DNA of 64,000 nt from Pseudomonas protegens (GTDB lineage Bacteria > Pseudomonadota > Gammaproteobacteria > Pseudomonadales > Pseudomonadaceae): positions 496,001 to 560,000 of the forward strand of contig NZ_CP031396.1 in assembly GCF_003363755.1 (NCBI RefSeq), read 5' to 3'. The notes below the pieces were generated by a model. That model ran no database searches and was not told the origin of the DNA. It saw nothing but the letters and a program-made list of their open reading frames with translations. The translations under genes and the position numbers were made by a program. Below, piece after piece: positions 41,801 through 48,264 of the stretch; the first letter of the stretch is position 1; each line of letters begins with the position of its first letter.

Positions 41801-42273
41801 ATGGTTACCGTGGTCTTGCCGCCGGACTGGCTCTGCACCGGCCCCTTGGCGTTGATCCAGCCCTGGGCCAGGCTGTTGTCGACCTTGAGCCCGCCCTGGC
41901 CGAGGCCATCGGGAATCTGGCTCACCGTACCAAAGGCCGCCTGACGCGCTGCGGCCTGGGCCGCCTGCTGGGCGGCAATGGCGGCGACGCTGGCGTTGAG
42001 ATTGCTCAAGGAACGCTGCAACTGCTGGTTGGCCCGGGTCTGCTGGGACAACGACGGAATCCCCGGCACCTGGCCGTTGGTGCGCGCGGCGGTGGCGGCC
42101 TGGGACGCGCCCTTGGCGGCGAACCAGCCGGAACTGAAGGCCGTGGCGCCATGGGCACTGCCCGCCACCATCAGCAAGGCAATGGCCTGGGCCAGGGGCT
42201 TGAGCCGCAGGCTCGGCAACTCGCCATCAAGGCGCTGGGCTGGGGATTTGACCGGTGGTTTGCAGCGAACCAT
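29893..42273 (-). CDS. pdtA: Giant filamentous-haemagglutinin-like exoprotein (two-partner secretion TpsA, PdtA-like)
   Basis: A 4126-residue secreted beta-helical adhesin. The N-terminus has a long signal region (hydrophobic core LAQAIALLMVAGSAHG, about residues 28-43). A TPS secretion domain follows (about 125-330), with IMNRNGVIFSGTSQVNVRNL corresponding to the conserved NPNG-type turn. The body is thousands of residues of Gly/Ala/Ser/Asn-rich strands, typical of a haemagglutinin beta-helix, including LPAGT-type repeats near residue 2850. The C-terminal 700 residues resemble DUF3739 of P. aeruginosa PdtA, which is phosphate-starvation induced through VreI. Synteny (hxcS, two DING genes, then this gene) is the same as in P. 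aeruginosa. No C-terminal toxin domain is visible. AGGA lies nine bases before the ATG. No TpsB transporter gene is adjacent. Confidence 0.88.
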   Translation of the reverse strand: MVRCKPPVKSPAQRLDGELPSLRLKPLAQAIALLMVAGSAHGATAFSSGWFAAKGASQAATAARTNGQVPGIPSLSQQTRANQQLQRSLSNLNASVAAIAAQQAAQAAARQAAFGTVSQIPDGLGQGGLKVDNSLAQGWINAKGPVQSQSGGKTTVTIEQTADKAILNWETFNVGRNTTVDFQQQSNWALLNKVNDPNGRPSEIQGQIKGAGTVMIMNRNGVIFSGTSQVNVRNLVAAAATISDEQFTKQGLYVDANGTQPTFTDALGKVQVQRGALIQTHPAASSTESGGYALLLGSEVENAGTIVTAKGQTTLAAGDSFYIRRGVGTSGNQHSTTRGNEVATSLKPGSTAGTVSNTGLIMASTGDITLTGHRVQQNGVALASTSVDTRGTIHLLNAASDSSGSVTLGQGSTTAILLDSSGNTALDSQRNNGLINLDGTPTNLISGPFNNLSSVADRSDQSRVEIVSGGTVDFQNGSITLATGGQVAVSAGQRSLVRDGSVIDVAGAVGVKVAMESNTIKINVQGNEQRDSAGNRDSGQLINNDVWVDLRELVFVPAGTNGYATDRWYTAGGLLEVGGYLGTQGHNIGEWMAQGGTLTFTGKEVVTQSGAQLNLSGGTVDVQAGYIQQTWLKGVDGRLYELSRAPGDLLYTGIYKGYVDSSPRWGRTDYYYNPLIAQQRRYEAGYSVGRDAGKLVIGTGNAVLEGQLVSEVFKGDRQTQAPNVNLDGYQQSHKAAAQRAQLIIGNYTPIYNKASGTLRYALSPTVDKVLIEANQQQIAAGLDLTTALPANRQGQLVLDSDTLNGFQLGAIKVGAKQQIQVNGALQVAHGGDITLFGPEVQLNANLTAHGGSINAGNVLNQVDVNRNFVVGDVILAPSGGAQARVKVADGVKLDVSGRWSNLALDPSDSSGLAFINGGKLSLRSSGDLNLGNGTLVDASSGASLGYDGKASGGKGGDVTLAADGQLDLKGELRGHGVNGGGTLALQAHKVLIGAKDVAPQAGTLQLAGDFFNKGFGAYDITGNEGLTVADGAQVEVKMPVYRLAAQAGSSATGSDPASVLQPWLPDLYQQDAAKGVLTQRRGAGLTLSAGNQYSTAAQLATTALSVGQGAVISVDPGQAINLRSVGQLTMNGTLNAWGGSVSLGGLTVASSEAANAAGHGRSIWVGEQALIDVAARAVSAVDNRGRHYGQVRNGGKIAIGGEIDLASGIAKASDLFVVVRDGARLDASGAQAALDIPGQGRVQVASNGGSISFASNNGLYLDGRFVARAGGAGAAGGTLSLALESPYYIKNAVNDRVLKARELVLSQVHQGSGLPASADAAAASLEYGHGRLGVDQVTAGGFDNLALLSNGLLSFDGDVSLNMGQSLRLYSGALNLSESAAANARVNLSAPYLLLAGILAPLEAKDQYLRPVSTGTPSQRGTQAQFNASANLIDVRGNVVFGSKGTLRQADNSLLNVERRGFDHVQLTSQGDMRFLAGAGVDVIAKGISTQLLTQGDMTLRAAQLYPATEVGARVIAGYLNDISGTRINFDPSRTLTIGRTGNGDPAVPYSAFGRLQLGAASIKQGGVIRAPLGLIEIGNLGASQVELLPGSLTSVSGKGLVLPYGGTVDGQVYKYNGKTVTFLGQGALVNENSDLSVGVILGGQSVQVQPNATVDLSGGGELLGAGFISGRGGSTDARYSPLVQIGANGSFILPGLGSNPIYAIVPGAQPGYAPVAPEGGAVDPLIGQQITIGSGVPGLAAGTYTLMPSTYALMPGAFRVEINGLAGLGSESAAQQLRNGSWSTAGRLSIANTGISNSVASQLILTSADTLRRYSQYNETGYAQFALADAARLGVPRPMLPVDAKTLKLALQAGAGEQAFSFHGIGRFDAAQGGYGGTVAILNMGSGGIEVVAAGKSATSGFSGVTLDADSLNTLGAARLMLGGLTLVKYGQGGNYITLAEGINAPKGSITLREGVTLAAPEVFLVSNSGEIVLEQGASINTLGRGKASYDARDGFTYQVANMLAVSNGLLNVISKVQAGGQSSGGIKVGSCASAPCSGQTALYSEGSIVALTDNTFELGDQVRYGTRHLNLGLNNINVGSPEALAAAAAGNRLPSGMTLTQQVLDRLLRGDTQFGAPALETLQLSARDGFNFYGSATLDTYDPLTGKSLLSNLMLSTPAIYGAGGANDVASIHTANLIWQGAVTPAGAVVAGGAGTGSGRLQIDAERIEFGYGAFAQPSTTQSFDRLALGFANVNLNASQRITANHKGSLAVYQNQGAFDPLSGFAYSGGNLNIITPLMTGEAGSVNRISAGGAIDIGASAGPRGAANGQGAELSLQGDSIRLASAVVLPSGKVTLGARGDVLLTDAARVDVAGRAIAFNDLTRYGAGGEVLLQSRSGNVLQAAGSTIDLSASHNQAGKLRVVALDSAAGRVDLAGSILGGSSGQYDAGGTLVPFLGGAVEIQAQHLGSSGSLDEQFAALNQRLNQGQVFGARSFQLKQGDLTIGDGVKASSINVSLDHGSLRVSGRVDASGARVGSINLAASQGLTLDSGALLDAHGSTLRVDSFGKIIDSPNRASVVLSSGQGRLTLADGARIDLRHGTDVASGSAPGQNDGRSRGTLELNAPRIVQADQSSNDIDIDARGRLDIQGARSIAVNGMISYDDAPEKTDATASGRPYQEITQAYLEAKHLQSTAFINAALQNNDLLHNKLAGLNNATYADALHLRPGVQIVSKTADGDLVVQGDLDLSGYRYASLNPHTQKDDNVYGSGEVGSLSLRAGGDLNVYGSINDGFAPPPGTDDDNGWILRAGIDFTGGDIVIPGGGLSLADGTLFPGGSTLNYDLPIKALTLPQGTRLPVAATLSESLVLPAGTVLAAAVRDSNGSLLFAAGTLLNQSLTLNPGSVLEAGTLLTANTAVNALTWPKGVPLPGVAGARNLVVLDGGKELSRGALIPSGTDIKLPGGVASVLLRPENGGRQGKLWAIAPMLTEGAQSWSLRLVAGADTAAADSRVLQSQPTAGNLHLADSHYGMFGQAQYVWTEEGSLDFFGDDSMVGQPVNFDEFGDPALCDNTPSYCAVGDSYALVPSSTRFSVVRTGAADLDLLAAGNLSMDSLFGVYTAGTSSSATSASDPYNLARGGNGQKVLNNVAGGYESLVDGGASSVYRAWYPDGGGNLRIKVGANLGGNIVTLPNQLPPGRPVASDTGNDSSNVGNWLWRQGNDLSGGVARDTAWWINFGTYTANSAGGADQMVGFTGFGTLGGGNLEVEVGGDAGALAPMAAPVYASYVNPRSTGLILAVGSTGRVAADGSRQVTGGGDLTLRVGGQVNPYSQVGFGVFNGALVNLRGHAQLSSAALGSLDLHYGAQAADQSRSETRAFEPQRATLAVAAGGMTLMPGDATFSLSTRGDLVLQTVADPGRAPLANGWAYQGASGATGIGQSWFSLWTERSAIDLYSAGGNLTPLTRGTETDMATVYPPTLRAVAASGSLYYGQSSLYEAGAAVVPAALVLAPSLNGQLQLLAGDSIYGGELTVSRSSASAQALATPEHPAFMATSATLEGIPLAASGNLSADGNRARGGVFPLFAFGPNTATNQWAGNTEPSRFYAINGDLLGVSSGRVLTLTTASDPRLGQTYYEGGGAVWMKAGQDIVSSGTGLGGAKGGNSTYGEYTFSGNLFVQHNPSDISIASAGRDILYSSFNVAGPGTLELTAGRNILMEDRVSVTSLGAVAAGDSRPGASIVMQAGVGASGPDYRRFVEAYLDPSRLAQPGESLSAGKVAKTYEGELLDWLAQRFGFVGDSAQARAYYAALPAEQQRVFARDVYFAELKAAGREYTQDGGIRQGSYARGRAAIAGLFPSTDVAGNPITYKGDITLFGGAGVHTDFGGNIQMLTPGGHQTFGIEGTAPPASAGVITQGAGDIQLYSLGSILLGQSRIMTTFGGSIMGWSAAGDINAGRGSKTTVVYTPPKRVYDTWGNVSLSPSVPSTGAGIATLNPIPEVAAGDIDLIAPLGTIDAGEAGIRVSGNVNIAALRVVNAANIQTQGKSSGVPVTAAVNTGAMSSASAAGSAASQAAEEAARNQQAAARQGRASIVTVEVLGFGSEPVQRQREEASRAPGYNPDSPVQVLGAGPLSEQARARLTDEERGQLTL

Positions 42274-42320
42274 GACTACTCATCCTTTGTTATGACGCCC
42301 ACGGGAGCGCGACGCTTGTA

Positions 42321-42461
42321 GGCTTTGTACGAAAAGCCTTGATACTCGGTGATGCTGCGTTGAAAACGGTCTCGGAATGCTCATTTACACCCCGTAAACT
42401 CCGCTTCCTCGACCGTTTTCGCCTTGCCTGACCTTCGTCTCAAATCTTTTCGTACAGAGCC
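42321..42461. mobile_element. Miniature inverted-repeat element (MITE) upstream of pdtA
   Basis: A 141-base element whose ends are GGCTTTGTACGAAAAG and CTTTTCGTACAGAGCC (inverted, one mismatch in 16), flanked on both sides by TA, a likely target duplication. The inside is also an imperfect palindrome (GAAAACGGTC ... GACCGTTTTC around ACCCCG). It encodes nothing. It lies 47 bases upstream of the pdtA ATG. Confidence 0.8.
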
Positions 42462-42525
42462 TAGGGCCCAGGGCACGCGTCACTGCTTTAGGGGATAGGC
42501 CGTTGGCGCGGAGCGCGACCGAACG

Positions 42526-42534
42526 GATGTCACT
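42526..42534 (-). promoter_or_regulatory. Possible Pho-box half-site upstream of pdtA
   Basis: On the minus strand AGTGACATC, containing GTGACAT (five of seven matches to CTGTCAT). The identical nonamer occurs upstream of the second DING gene at 43794-43802. It is separated from pdtA by the MITE. Weak on its own. Confidence 0.3.
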
Positions 42535-42570
42535 AAAAATTCATCTAGCGGGTGTAATGCAGGCGACGTT

Positions 42571-42606
42571 GGGCTCCGGCAACGGCCCAAGCCGCTGCCG
42601 GAGCCC
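42571..42606 (-). terminator. Hairpin after the second DING gene
   Basis: GGGCTCCGGCA and TGCCGGAGCCC form a perfect 11-base stem starting three bases after the stop codon. The poly-T tract on the minus strand is weak, so termination may be partial. Confidence 0.6.
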
Positions 42607-42608
42607 GC

Positions 42609-43769
42609 TCACAGTGGCCGGCCGATGCCGTTGCAGACGTTGGGATTGCCGATGCTCAAGGCATTGGTGGCGCTCAGGAAGTTGGAACGCACGGCGGCTT
42701 TCCAGGACGGGTGCAAGGGCAGCATGCCCTGAGCCCTGATTGCCTGGTCATTGTTTCGAGCCTCAAGCGCGCCATAGTGGCGAGCCAAGAAGTCACGGAC
42801 CTGATTGCTTTGAGTGGCATCGGCATAGCACTGGCTGAAGATCAGGTTGGTGTAGCCCAGGATCGGATAGCCGCTCTGCGGATAAGGCAAGACGCCCTGT
42901 TCCCAGTTCCTGCCGAACACCGGCACCCACTTGTCCGGGTTACTGCGCTCGGCGATGGGAGGCAGCGCAACGCTATTGATGGCATTGACAATGTTGGCCG
43001 GCGCCGGCGAGACGCCGGTAATCCTGGCCACCTTGTTCCCGTCATCCAGACCGGCCAGGGTCGGTGCCGCAAGGGCCGGGCTCATGAAGGTGATGGCGCC
43101 ATCCCAGGCATTCACCGCCGTCATGATGGCGTCACCGCTATTGGCCGCCAGCGCGCCGGCCGGCAGCCCGCCCGAATAGCTGGAATCAAAGTAGGTGGTC
43201 ACGGCAAAGGTCCCGGTTTCATTGCACTTGGCATTCAGGAAACGCGTGAACAGCTCGGTGAAGCCGCTGCTACCTTTGGGATAAACCACGGTGATCGGGC
43301 CGCTACGTGCGGAACCCTGGATCCACTCCCAGCGGGACAGACGCCCCGAGAACACCCCACACAAGGTGTCGATGCTCAGGTCCAGTTCATGGCTGCCGGG
43401 CTTGTTGAACGGAATTGCAACGCTCGTGGCTGCCGAAGGCACCTGGATCAGCTTGCCGAACTGCGCCTGATAGGCCAAGGCGTAGTTGCTCAGTTCCACC
43501 GCGCTCAGCCTCGACTCACTGGCCACCCAATGCACGGTCTTGGGGGCTGCGCCAGGCACCAGCACGCTGTAGTTGTTCTGTAGAAAAGCCACCTTGTCCC
43601 GGCCCTGATCCGCGCCAATGTAGGGCGCAAACCCCGCGGGCAACACCCCGGCGGTCTGATACAGCGGCCGGGTAAAGGTCGAGCCTCCACCGTTGATATC
43701 CGCCTGGGCCTGCTGGACGCAGAACGCGCCGTATAACAGTGAAGCGATCAACCATTGAGCTTTGGGCAT
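42609..43769 (-). CDS. Divergent DING-family (PstS-like) secreted protein
   Basis: A 386-residue protein with a signal peptide (MPKAQWLIASLLYGAFCVQQAQA) and a mature N-terminus DINGGG, which defines the DING family of phosphate-binding/alkaline phosphatase proteins. It aligns without gaps to its neighbour for at least the first 148 mature residues, but key phosphate ligands differ: Ser32 to Gln, Asp62 to Glu, the Arg of RNESSGTT to Pro (residue 141) and the following Thr to Phe (147). Ser145 and Gly146 remain. By synteny it corresponds to the second DING gene beside hxcS in P. aeruginosa. It may bind a different ligand or act in another way. CAGGAG lies seven bases before the ATG. Confidence 0.88.
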   Translation of the reverse strand: MPKAQWLIASLLYGAFCVQQAQADINGGGSTFTRPLYQTAGVLPAGFAPYIGADQGRDKVAFLQNNYSVLVPGAAPKTVHWVASESRLSAVELSNYALAYQAQFGKLIQVPSAATSVAIPFNKPGSHELDLSIDTLCGVFSGRLSRWEWIQGSARSGPITVVYPKGSSGFTELFTRFLNAKCNETGTFAVTTYFDSSYSGGLPAGALAANSGDAIMTAVNAWDGAITFMSPALAAPTLAGLDDGNKVARITGVSPAPANIVNAINSVALPPIAERSNPDKWVPVFGRNWEQGVLPYPQSGYPILGYTNLIFSQCYADATQSNQVRDFLARHYGALEARNNDQAIRAQGMLPLHPSWKAAVRSNFLSATNALSIGNPNVCNGIGRPL

Positions 43770-43856
43770 GACAAGACTCCTGTCCTATCCGGTGATGTCA
43801 CTGGCCGTTCGGAGGGCGTAAGCCCGCTGGATGCGCGCTCTGAACAGATGCTGGAT

Positions 43857-43891
43857 GAAAAAAATCAGCAACGGCCGAAACCGTTGCTGAT
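43857..43891 (-). terminator. Intrinsic terminator after lapA
   Basis: ATCAGCAACGG and CCGTTGCTGAT form a perfect stem, followed on the minus strand by a run of seven T. It lies 30 bases after the lapA stop and separates it from the second DING gene. Confidence 0.85.
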
Positions 43892-43920
43892 CGGGTGTTG
43901 CCGCTCGGTGGGGTTCGCCG

Positions 43921-45078
43921 TTACAGCGGACGACCGATGTTGTTGCAGACGTTGGTGTTGCCGATGCTCAGGGTGTTGGAAGCGGTCACGAAGGTGGTGC
44001 GGATCGCGGTTTTCCAAGCGGTAGGCAGTGGTACGAAACGGTTGGCGGTGATGGCCGCGTCGTTGTTGGTGGTCGCGCCGTAGTGACGGGCGAAGAAGTC
44101 ACGCACCTGGCCGCTCTGAGTGGCGTCGGCATAGCACTGGCTGAAGATCAGGTTGGTGAAGCCCAGGATTGGGTAGCCAGTATCGGGATAAGGCACGGTG
44201 CCGGTTGCGCCGGCCTTGCCGAAGACAGGTACCCACTTGTCCGGATTGCCGCGATCGGCCGCAGCTGGAACCGGAACGCCACCGATGGCGGCGGAAACGT
44301 TGGCAGGTGCAGGCGAAACGCCGGCCACCTTGGCCACCTTGGTGGCGTCGTCCAGACCGGCCAGGCTCGGCGCGGCGTAGTCCGGGCTCATGTAGGTGAT
44401 GCGGCCGTCGCCGGCGTTCAGGGCATCCATCACGCCTTGGCTGCCCACAGCGGCCACAGCGCCGGCAGGCAGGCCACCGGTGTAGCTGGTAGCGAAGTTG
44501 GTGGTCACGCCGAAGGTGCCGGTCTCGGCGCATTTGGCGTTCAGGAAGCGGGTGAACAGCTCGGTGGTGCCGCTGCTTTCGTTGCGGTAAACCACGGTGA
44601 TGGTGCCAGTACGGCCTGAACCGGCGATCTGGCTCCAGTCGGAAACACGGCCGGAGAACACGCCGCACAGGTCATTGACGCTCAGGTTGACCGCAGCAGT
44701 GCCGGCCTTGTTGAACGGAATGGCTACCGAGGTGGCCACCGAAGGCACCTGGATCAGTTTGCCCCAGGCCGCTTCGTGACCGGTGGCGTAGGCGCTCAAC
44801 TCAGCAGCGCTGAGCTTGGAGTCGCTACCCGCCCAGTGCACGTTCTTGCCGGTAGTGCCGGCCACGAACTTGGTGTAGTCGTTGTTCAGGAAGGCAGCCT
44901 TGCCGTTGCCGCTGCCTACGCCGATGTAGGGAGCGAAGCCGGCGGTCAGTACGCCAGCGGTCTGGTACAGCGGTTGTGGCAGGGTGGCGCCACCGCCGTT
45001 GATATCAGCCAGAGCAGCCTGTGCCGAGCACAGGGCAGCCAGGGTCAGGGATGCCGCGAGAACGTTGCGCTTAAACAT
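43921..45078 (-). CDS. lapA: DING-type alkaline phosphatase/phosphate-binding protein (LapA-like)
   Basis: A 385-residue PstS-fold protein with a signal peptide (MFKRNVLAASLTLAALCSAQ, cleavage before ADINGGG). All expected phosphate ligands are present: Thr8, Ser32 (GSGNGKAAF), Asp62 (GSDSKLS) and R141...S145-G146-T147 in YRNESSGTTELF. It is very similar to the P. fluorescens DING protein. In P. aeruginosa LapA is a low-molecular-weight alkaline phosphatase secreted by the Hxc type II system, and here the gene lies directly downstream of hxcS. AAAGGAG precedes the ATG. A 538-base upstream region holds a motif shared with hxcT. Confidence 0.9.
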   Translation of the reverse strand: MFKRNVLAASLTLAALCSAQAALADINGGGATLPQPLYQTAGVLTAGFAPYIGVGSGNGKAAFLNNDYTKFVAGTTGKNVHWAGSDSKLSAAELSAYATGHEAAWGKLIQVPSVATSVAIPFNKAGTAAVNLSVNDLCGVFSGRVSDWSQIAGSGRTGTITVVYRNESSGTTELFTRFLNAKCAETGTFGVTTNFATSYTGGLPAGAVAAVGSQGVMDALNAGDGRITYMSPDYAAPSLAGLDDATKVAKVAGVSPAPANVSAAIGGVPVPAAADRGNPDKWVPVFGKAGATGTVPYPDTGYPILGFTNLIFSQCYADATQSGQVRDFFARHYGATTNNDAAITANRFVPLPTAWKTAIRTTFVTASNTLSIGNTNVCNNIGRPL

Positions 45079-45211
45079 GAAGAATCTCCTTTCGTCGTGT
45101 TCGTACGTTGGGTGAATAGCTCTTGCATGACGCCATGGCACTCGGGCCAGAAGCCTTGATCCAGAGGGCTTGAGGGGTGAGGCCATGGAGAGAGAAGTTC
45201 GCAGCTTCCGG

Positions 45212-45239
45212 TGACAGATAAAGGAAAAAACCTCGGGAG
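45212..45239 (-). promoter_or_regulatory. Two-block promoter motif upstream of lapA (shared with hxcT)
   Basis: On the minus strand CTCCCGAGG, a T-rich 13-base spacer, then CTGTCA. The same CTCCCGAGG-N13-CTGACA occurs upstream of hxcT with exactly the same spacing. CTGTCAC is also close to a Pho-box half-site. Candidate VreI (ECF) or PhoB/VreI site about 135 bases upstream of lapA. Confidence 0.55.
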
Positions 45240-45491
45240 AAACCGACTGTTTTGGCAAAAGATTCTCGGGTGTTTGGCGCCGTTTTCCGGGCCTTTCCCG
45301 GGTCGCTGAGCGCCAGTCTGTCCGAGCTGGCGCCGGCATCGCTCTGCAAGCGCCGAAGCGGGTGCAGACAGCGCCGGAACATGACAGAACAAGGAACCCG
45401 AGCTTGGCCGATTGCCAGGTCGGGAGTGAGGCAGGCCGCGTGAAATTTTCTGGCTGCCCTGCGCTTCGGAGCACACCTTCGCTACGCCCCT

Positions 45492-45576
45492 CGTAGGAGC
45501 CGGCTTGCCGGCGAAGGGGCTCGCGAGACCTGCATCGCCGGGGCCGACGCCTTCGCTGGCAAGCCAGCGCCTACGG
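45492..45576. repeat. REPIN (inverted REP pair)
   Basis: CGTAGGAGCCGGCTTGCCGG and, inverted, CGCTGGCAAGCCAGCGCCTA form a typical Pseudomonas REP doublet around a 30-base spacer. It occupies the gap between hxcS and lapA. Confidence 0.85.
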
Positions 45577-45616
45577 ACCGGGCCGGACGCGGTCAGGTCA
45601 GGTCGGGGTGTGCGGT

Positions 45617-46828
45617 TCAGGTCACCAGCTGGTTGATCTCGATGATCGGCAGCATCACCGCCATCACGATCACCAGCACCACCCCCCCCATGACCACGAT
45701 CATCAGCGGTTCGAGCAACGCGGTCATGCCCATGGCCCGGCGTTCGATATCCCGCGACAGGGTCAGGGCCGCCCGCTCCAGCATCGGCGGCAAGGCCCCG
45801 GTCTTTTCACCACTGGCGATCAAGTGGATCAGCACCGGCGGGAAGACTTTCTCCACCCGCAGCGCAGCCGCTAGGTTGGCCCCCTCGCGCACCTTGGCCG
45901 TGGCCTCGCTGACGCTCTGGCTCAGGCGGTCGTTGGACAGGGTCTGGCGCGCCGCGTCCAGGGCCCGCAGCAGCGGCACCCCGGCGCCACTGAGAATCGC
46001 CAGGGTCGAGGCGAAACGCGCGGTGTTCAACCCCAGGACAAAACGCCCGAACAGCGGCAGGCGCAGAATCCGGCTGTGCCAGCTCAAGCGTGCCCGGGGA
46101 TTGCGCAGGTACAGCCGCCACCCCCAGAACCCCGCCACCAGGGCGCCGAAACACTGGATGCCCCAGGCACGAATGAAGTCGCTGGCGTTGAGCATGGCCA
46201 GGGTCAGCCCAGGCAGGTCCTGGCGCGCCTGGGAAAAGGCGCTGACCACCTGGGGCACCACATAACTGAGCAGAAAGATCACGATGCCGATGGACACCAG
46301 GCCCACCACCCCGGGGTAGATAAAGGCGGTGAGGATCTTGCCCCGCAGGCCGTTGCGCTCCTCGATATAGTCCGCCAGCCGCTCCATGACCTGGGCCAGG
46401 TCGCCGGACTCTTCACCTGCGGCAATCAGTGCCCGGTAGATTTCCGGAAAGTCCCGGGGCCGCGCCGCCAGGGCCTCGGCCAGGCGCATGCCGCTGCGCA
46501 CATCCGCGCGCACCGCGCTCAGGGTCTGGGCAATGTGCTTGCGCTCGGCCTGCTCCACCGTGGCACTGAGCGCCGCCTCCAGAGGCAGGCTGGCCCCCAG
46601 CAGGCTGGCCAGCTGGCGCGTGGCCCAGGCCAGGTCGTTGTCGCTGAGCCTGGGGCTGAAGAGCCCCCCAGCTGCGCCGCTGTCTGGGTTGCTGTCCAGT
46701 TGCACCTGCAGCGCGGTCAGGCCGCGGCTGCGCAGGCTGGCGAAAGCCGCGCCCTGGCTGTCGGCTTCCAGGTGGCCGGACTCGATCTTGCCGAGGGCGT
46801 CGGCAGCTTCGTAGCGATAGCGATTCAT
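45617..46828 (-). CDS. hxcS: Type II secretion inner-membrane platform protein HxcS (GspF)
   Basis: Polytopic inner-membrane platform protein of the T2SS, which links the ATPase to the pseudopilus. The 403 residues contain two GspF repeats (about 65-190 and 265-390) and three membrane segments (near 165-190, 215-235 and 370-392). The motif AGEESGDLAQVMERLADY and its second copy SGEKTGALPPMLERAAL are typical. Its ATG overlaps the hxcR stop by one base, so it is coupled to hxcR. Confidence 0.94.
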   Translation of the reverse strand: MNRYRYEAADALGKIESGHLEADSQGAAFASLRSRGLTALQVQLDSNPDSGAAGGLFSPRLSDNDLAWATRQLASLLGASLPLEAALSATVEQAERKHIAQTLSAVRADVRSGMRLAEALAARPRDFPEIYRALIAAGEESGDLAQVMERLADYIEERNGLRGKILTAFIYPGVVGLVSIGIVIFLLSYVVPQVVSAFSQARQDLPGLTLAMLNASDFIRAWGIQCFGALVAGFWGWRLYLRNPRARLSWHSRILRLPLFGRFVLGLNTARFASTLAILSGAGVPLLRALDAARQTLSNDRLSQSVSEATAKVREGANLAAALRVEKVFPPVLIHLIASGEKTGALPPMLERAALTLSRDIERRAMGMTALLEPLMIVVMGGVVLVIVMAVMLPIIEINQLVT

Positions 46829-48249
46829 CAGGCGTCCCGTGTCACACGTAGGATTTCTTCCGGTGCGGTGGCGCCGCTGCGTACCCAGCGCTCGCCGTCC
46901 TCACGCATGCTCAGCATCCCGGCCCGCCGCGCGGCGGCCCGCAGGGCCTGCTCATCGGCGCCCTGGTGGATCAGGCTGCGGATGTCATCGTCGATGCAGA
47001 ACAGCTCATGAATCCCGGTGCGGCCGCTGTAGCCGATGTGGTTGCAGGCCGGGCAACCCAGCGGGTGCCAGGTGCCGGGATTGGCCGGATCGGCTTGCTT
47101 GCACTGGTTGCACAAGCGCCGCACCAGCCGCTGGGCCAGCACCCCGAGCATTGACGAGGCCAGGAGGAACGGCTCCACCCCCATGTCGATCAGGCGGTTG
47201 ACTGCCGACACCGCGTCGTTGGTGTGCAGGGTGGCCAGCACCAAGTGCCCGGTAAGCGAAGCCTGGACCGCGATCTGCGCGGTTTCCAGATCGCGAATCT
47301 CGCCGATCATGATCACGTCCGGGTCCTGGCGCAGGATCGCCCGCAGCGCCAGGGCGAAGGTCATGTCGATCTTGGCGTTGACCTGGATCTGGCTGATGCC
47401 CGGCAGGTCGTATTCCACCGGGTCCTCGACGGTGAGGATATTGCTGGTGCTGGCATCCAGCCGGGCCAGGGCGGCGTAGAGACTGGTGGTCTTGCCGCTG
47501 CCGGTGGGCCCGGTGACCAGGACGATGCCGTGGGGCTGGCGGATCAGGCCATCCAGACGCGCCAGCAGGTCCGGGTCCATGCCCAGGGTTTCCAGTTGCA
47601 GGCGCCCGGCCTGCTTGTCCAGCAGCCGCATCACCACCCGCTCGCCGTGGCCAGTGGGCACCGTGGACACCCGAATGTCGATGGGCCGGCCGGCCACCCG
47701 CAAAGCGATGCGGCCGTCCTGGGGCAAGCGTTTTTCGGCGATATCCAACTGGGCCATGATCTTGATCCGCGACACCAGCGCCCCGTGCAGCGCCTTGCGT
47801 GGCGAGACCACATCGCGCAGGGTGCCGTCGACCCGGTAGCGCACCACCGAGTGGGTTTCAAAGGGCTCGATATGGATATCACTGGCCTCATCACGCGCGG
47901 CCTGGGTAAGCAAGGCGTTGATCATGCGGATCACCGGGGCGCCGTCCTGGGTGTCCAGCAGATCGGTGATTTCCGGCATGTCCTGCATCAGGCGGTCCAG
48001 GTCCACCTCATTCTCCGCGGCCCCGACCACCGCTGCGGCGCTGCCGGTGTCGGCGTAGGCAGTGGCCAACAGACCGTCGAGCTCGTCGTCGCGGATGCGT
48101 TCCAGGCGTGCGGGGCCGAACTGGCGGCGGGCTTCGCTGATGGACCAGCCGGGGGTCGAGGGGCAGACCAGCAGGGTGGCGCCCTGCTCGCTGTGGCGCA
48201 GGAGAATGCGTTGGGATTTGGCCCAGGCGTAGGGGAGCTGGGTGGTCAT
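46828..48249 (-). CDS. hxcR: Type II secretion ATPase HxcR (GspE)
   Basis: Cytoplasmic hexameric ATPase that drives pseudopilus assembly. Of its 473 residues, the Walker A is GPTGSGKTT (about residue 245), the Asp box and Walker B region is [15 protein letters not shown] (about 310), and the C-terminal zinc module has two CxxC pairs (CNQC and CPAC, about 380-403). The N-terminal GspE domain (about 20-100) docks on GspL/HxcY. It is separated from the upstream hxcQ by a 1-kb repeat element, so it may have its own promoter. Confidence 0.94.
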   Translation of the reverse strand: MTTQLPYAWAKSQRILLRHSEQGATLLVCPSTPGWSISEARRQFGPARLERIRDDELDGLLATAYADTGSAAAVVGAAENEVDLDRLMQDMPEITDLLDTQDGAPVIRMINALLTQAARDEASDIHIEPFETHSVVRYRVDGTLRDVVSPRKALHGALVSRIKIMAQLDIAEKRLPQDGRIALRVAGRPIDIRVSTVPTGHGERVVMRLLDKQAGRLQLETLGMDPDLLARLDGLIRQPHGIVLVTGPTGSGKTTSLYAALARLDASTSNILTVEDPVEYDLPGISQIQVNAKIDMTFALALRAILRQDPDVIMIGEIRDLETAQIAVQASLTGHLVLATLHTNDAVSAVNRLIDMGVEPFLLASSMLGVLAQRLVRRLCNQCKQADPANPGTWHPLGCPACNHIGYSGRTGIHELFCIDDDIRSLIHQGADEQALRAAARRAGMLSMREDGERWVRSGATAPEEILRVTRDA

Positions 48250-48264
48250 TGCTTGTGCCTCCTG

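Noticed and set aside
31303..42321. Very long open frames on the plus strand opposite pdtA (about 2300 and 1300 codons)
   Set aside because: They mirror the codon bias of the real minus-strand gene, have compositions without domains and no ribosome-binding sites. The minus-strand product has clear TPS and haemagglutinin features.
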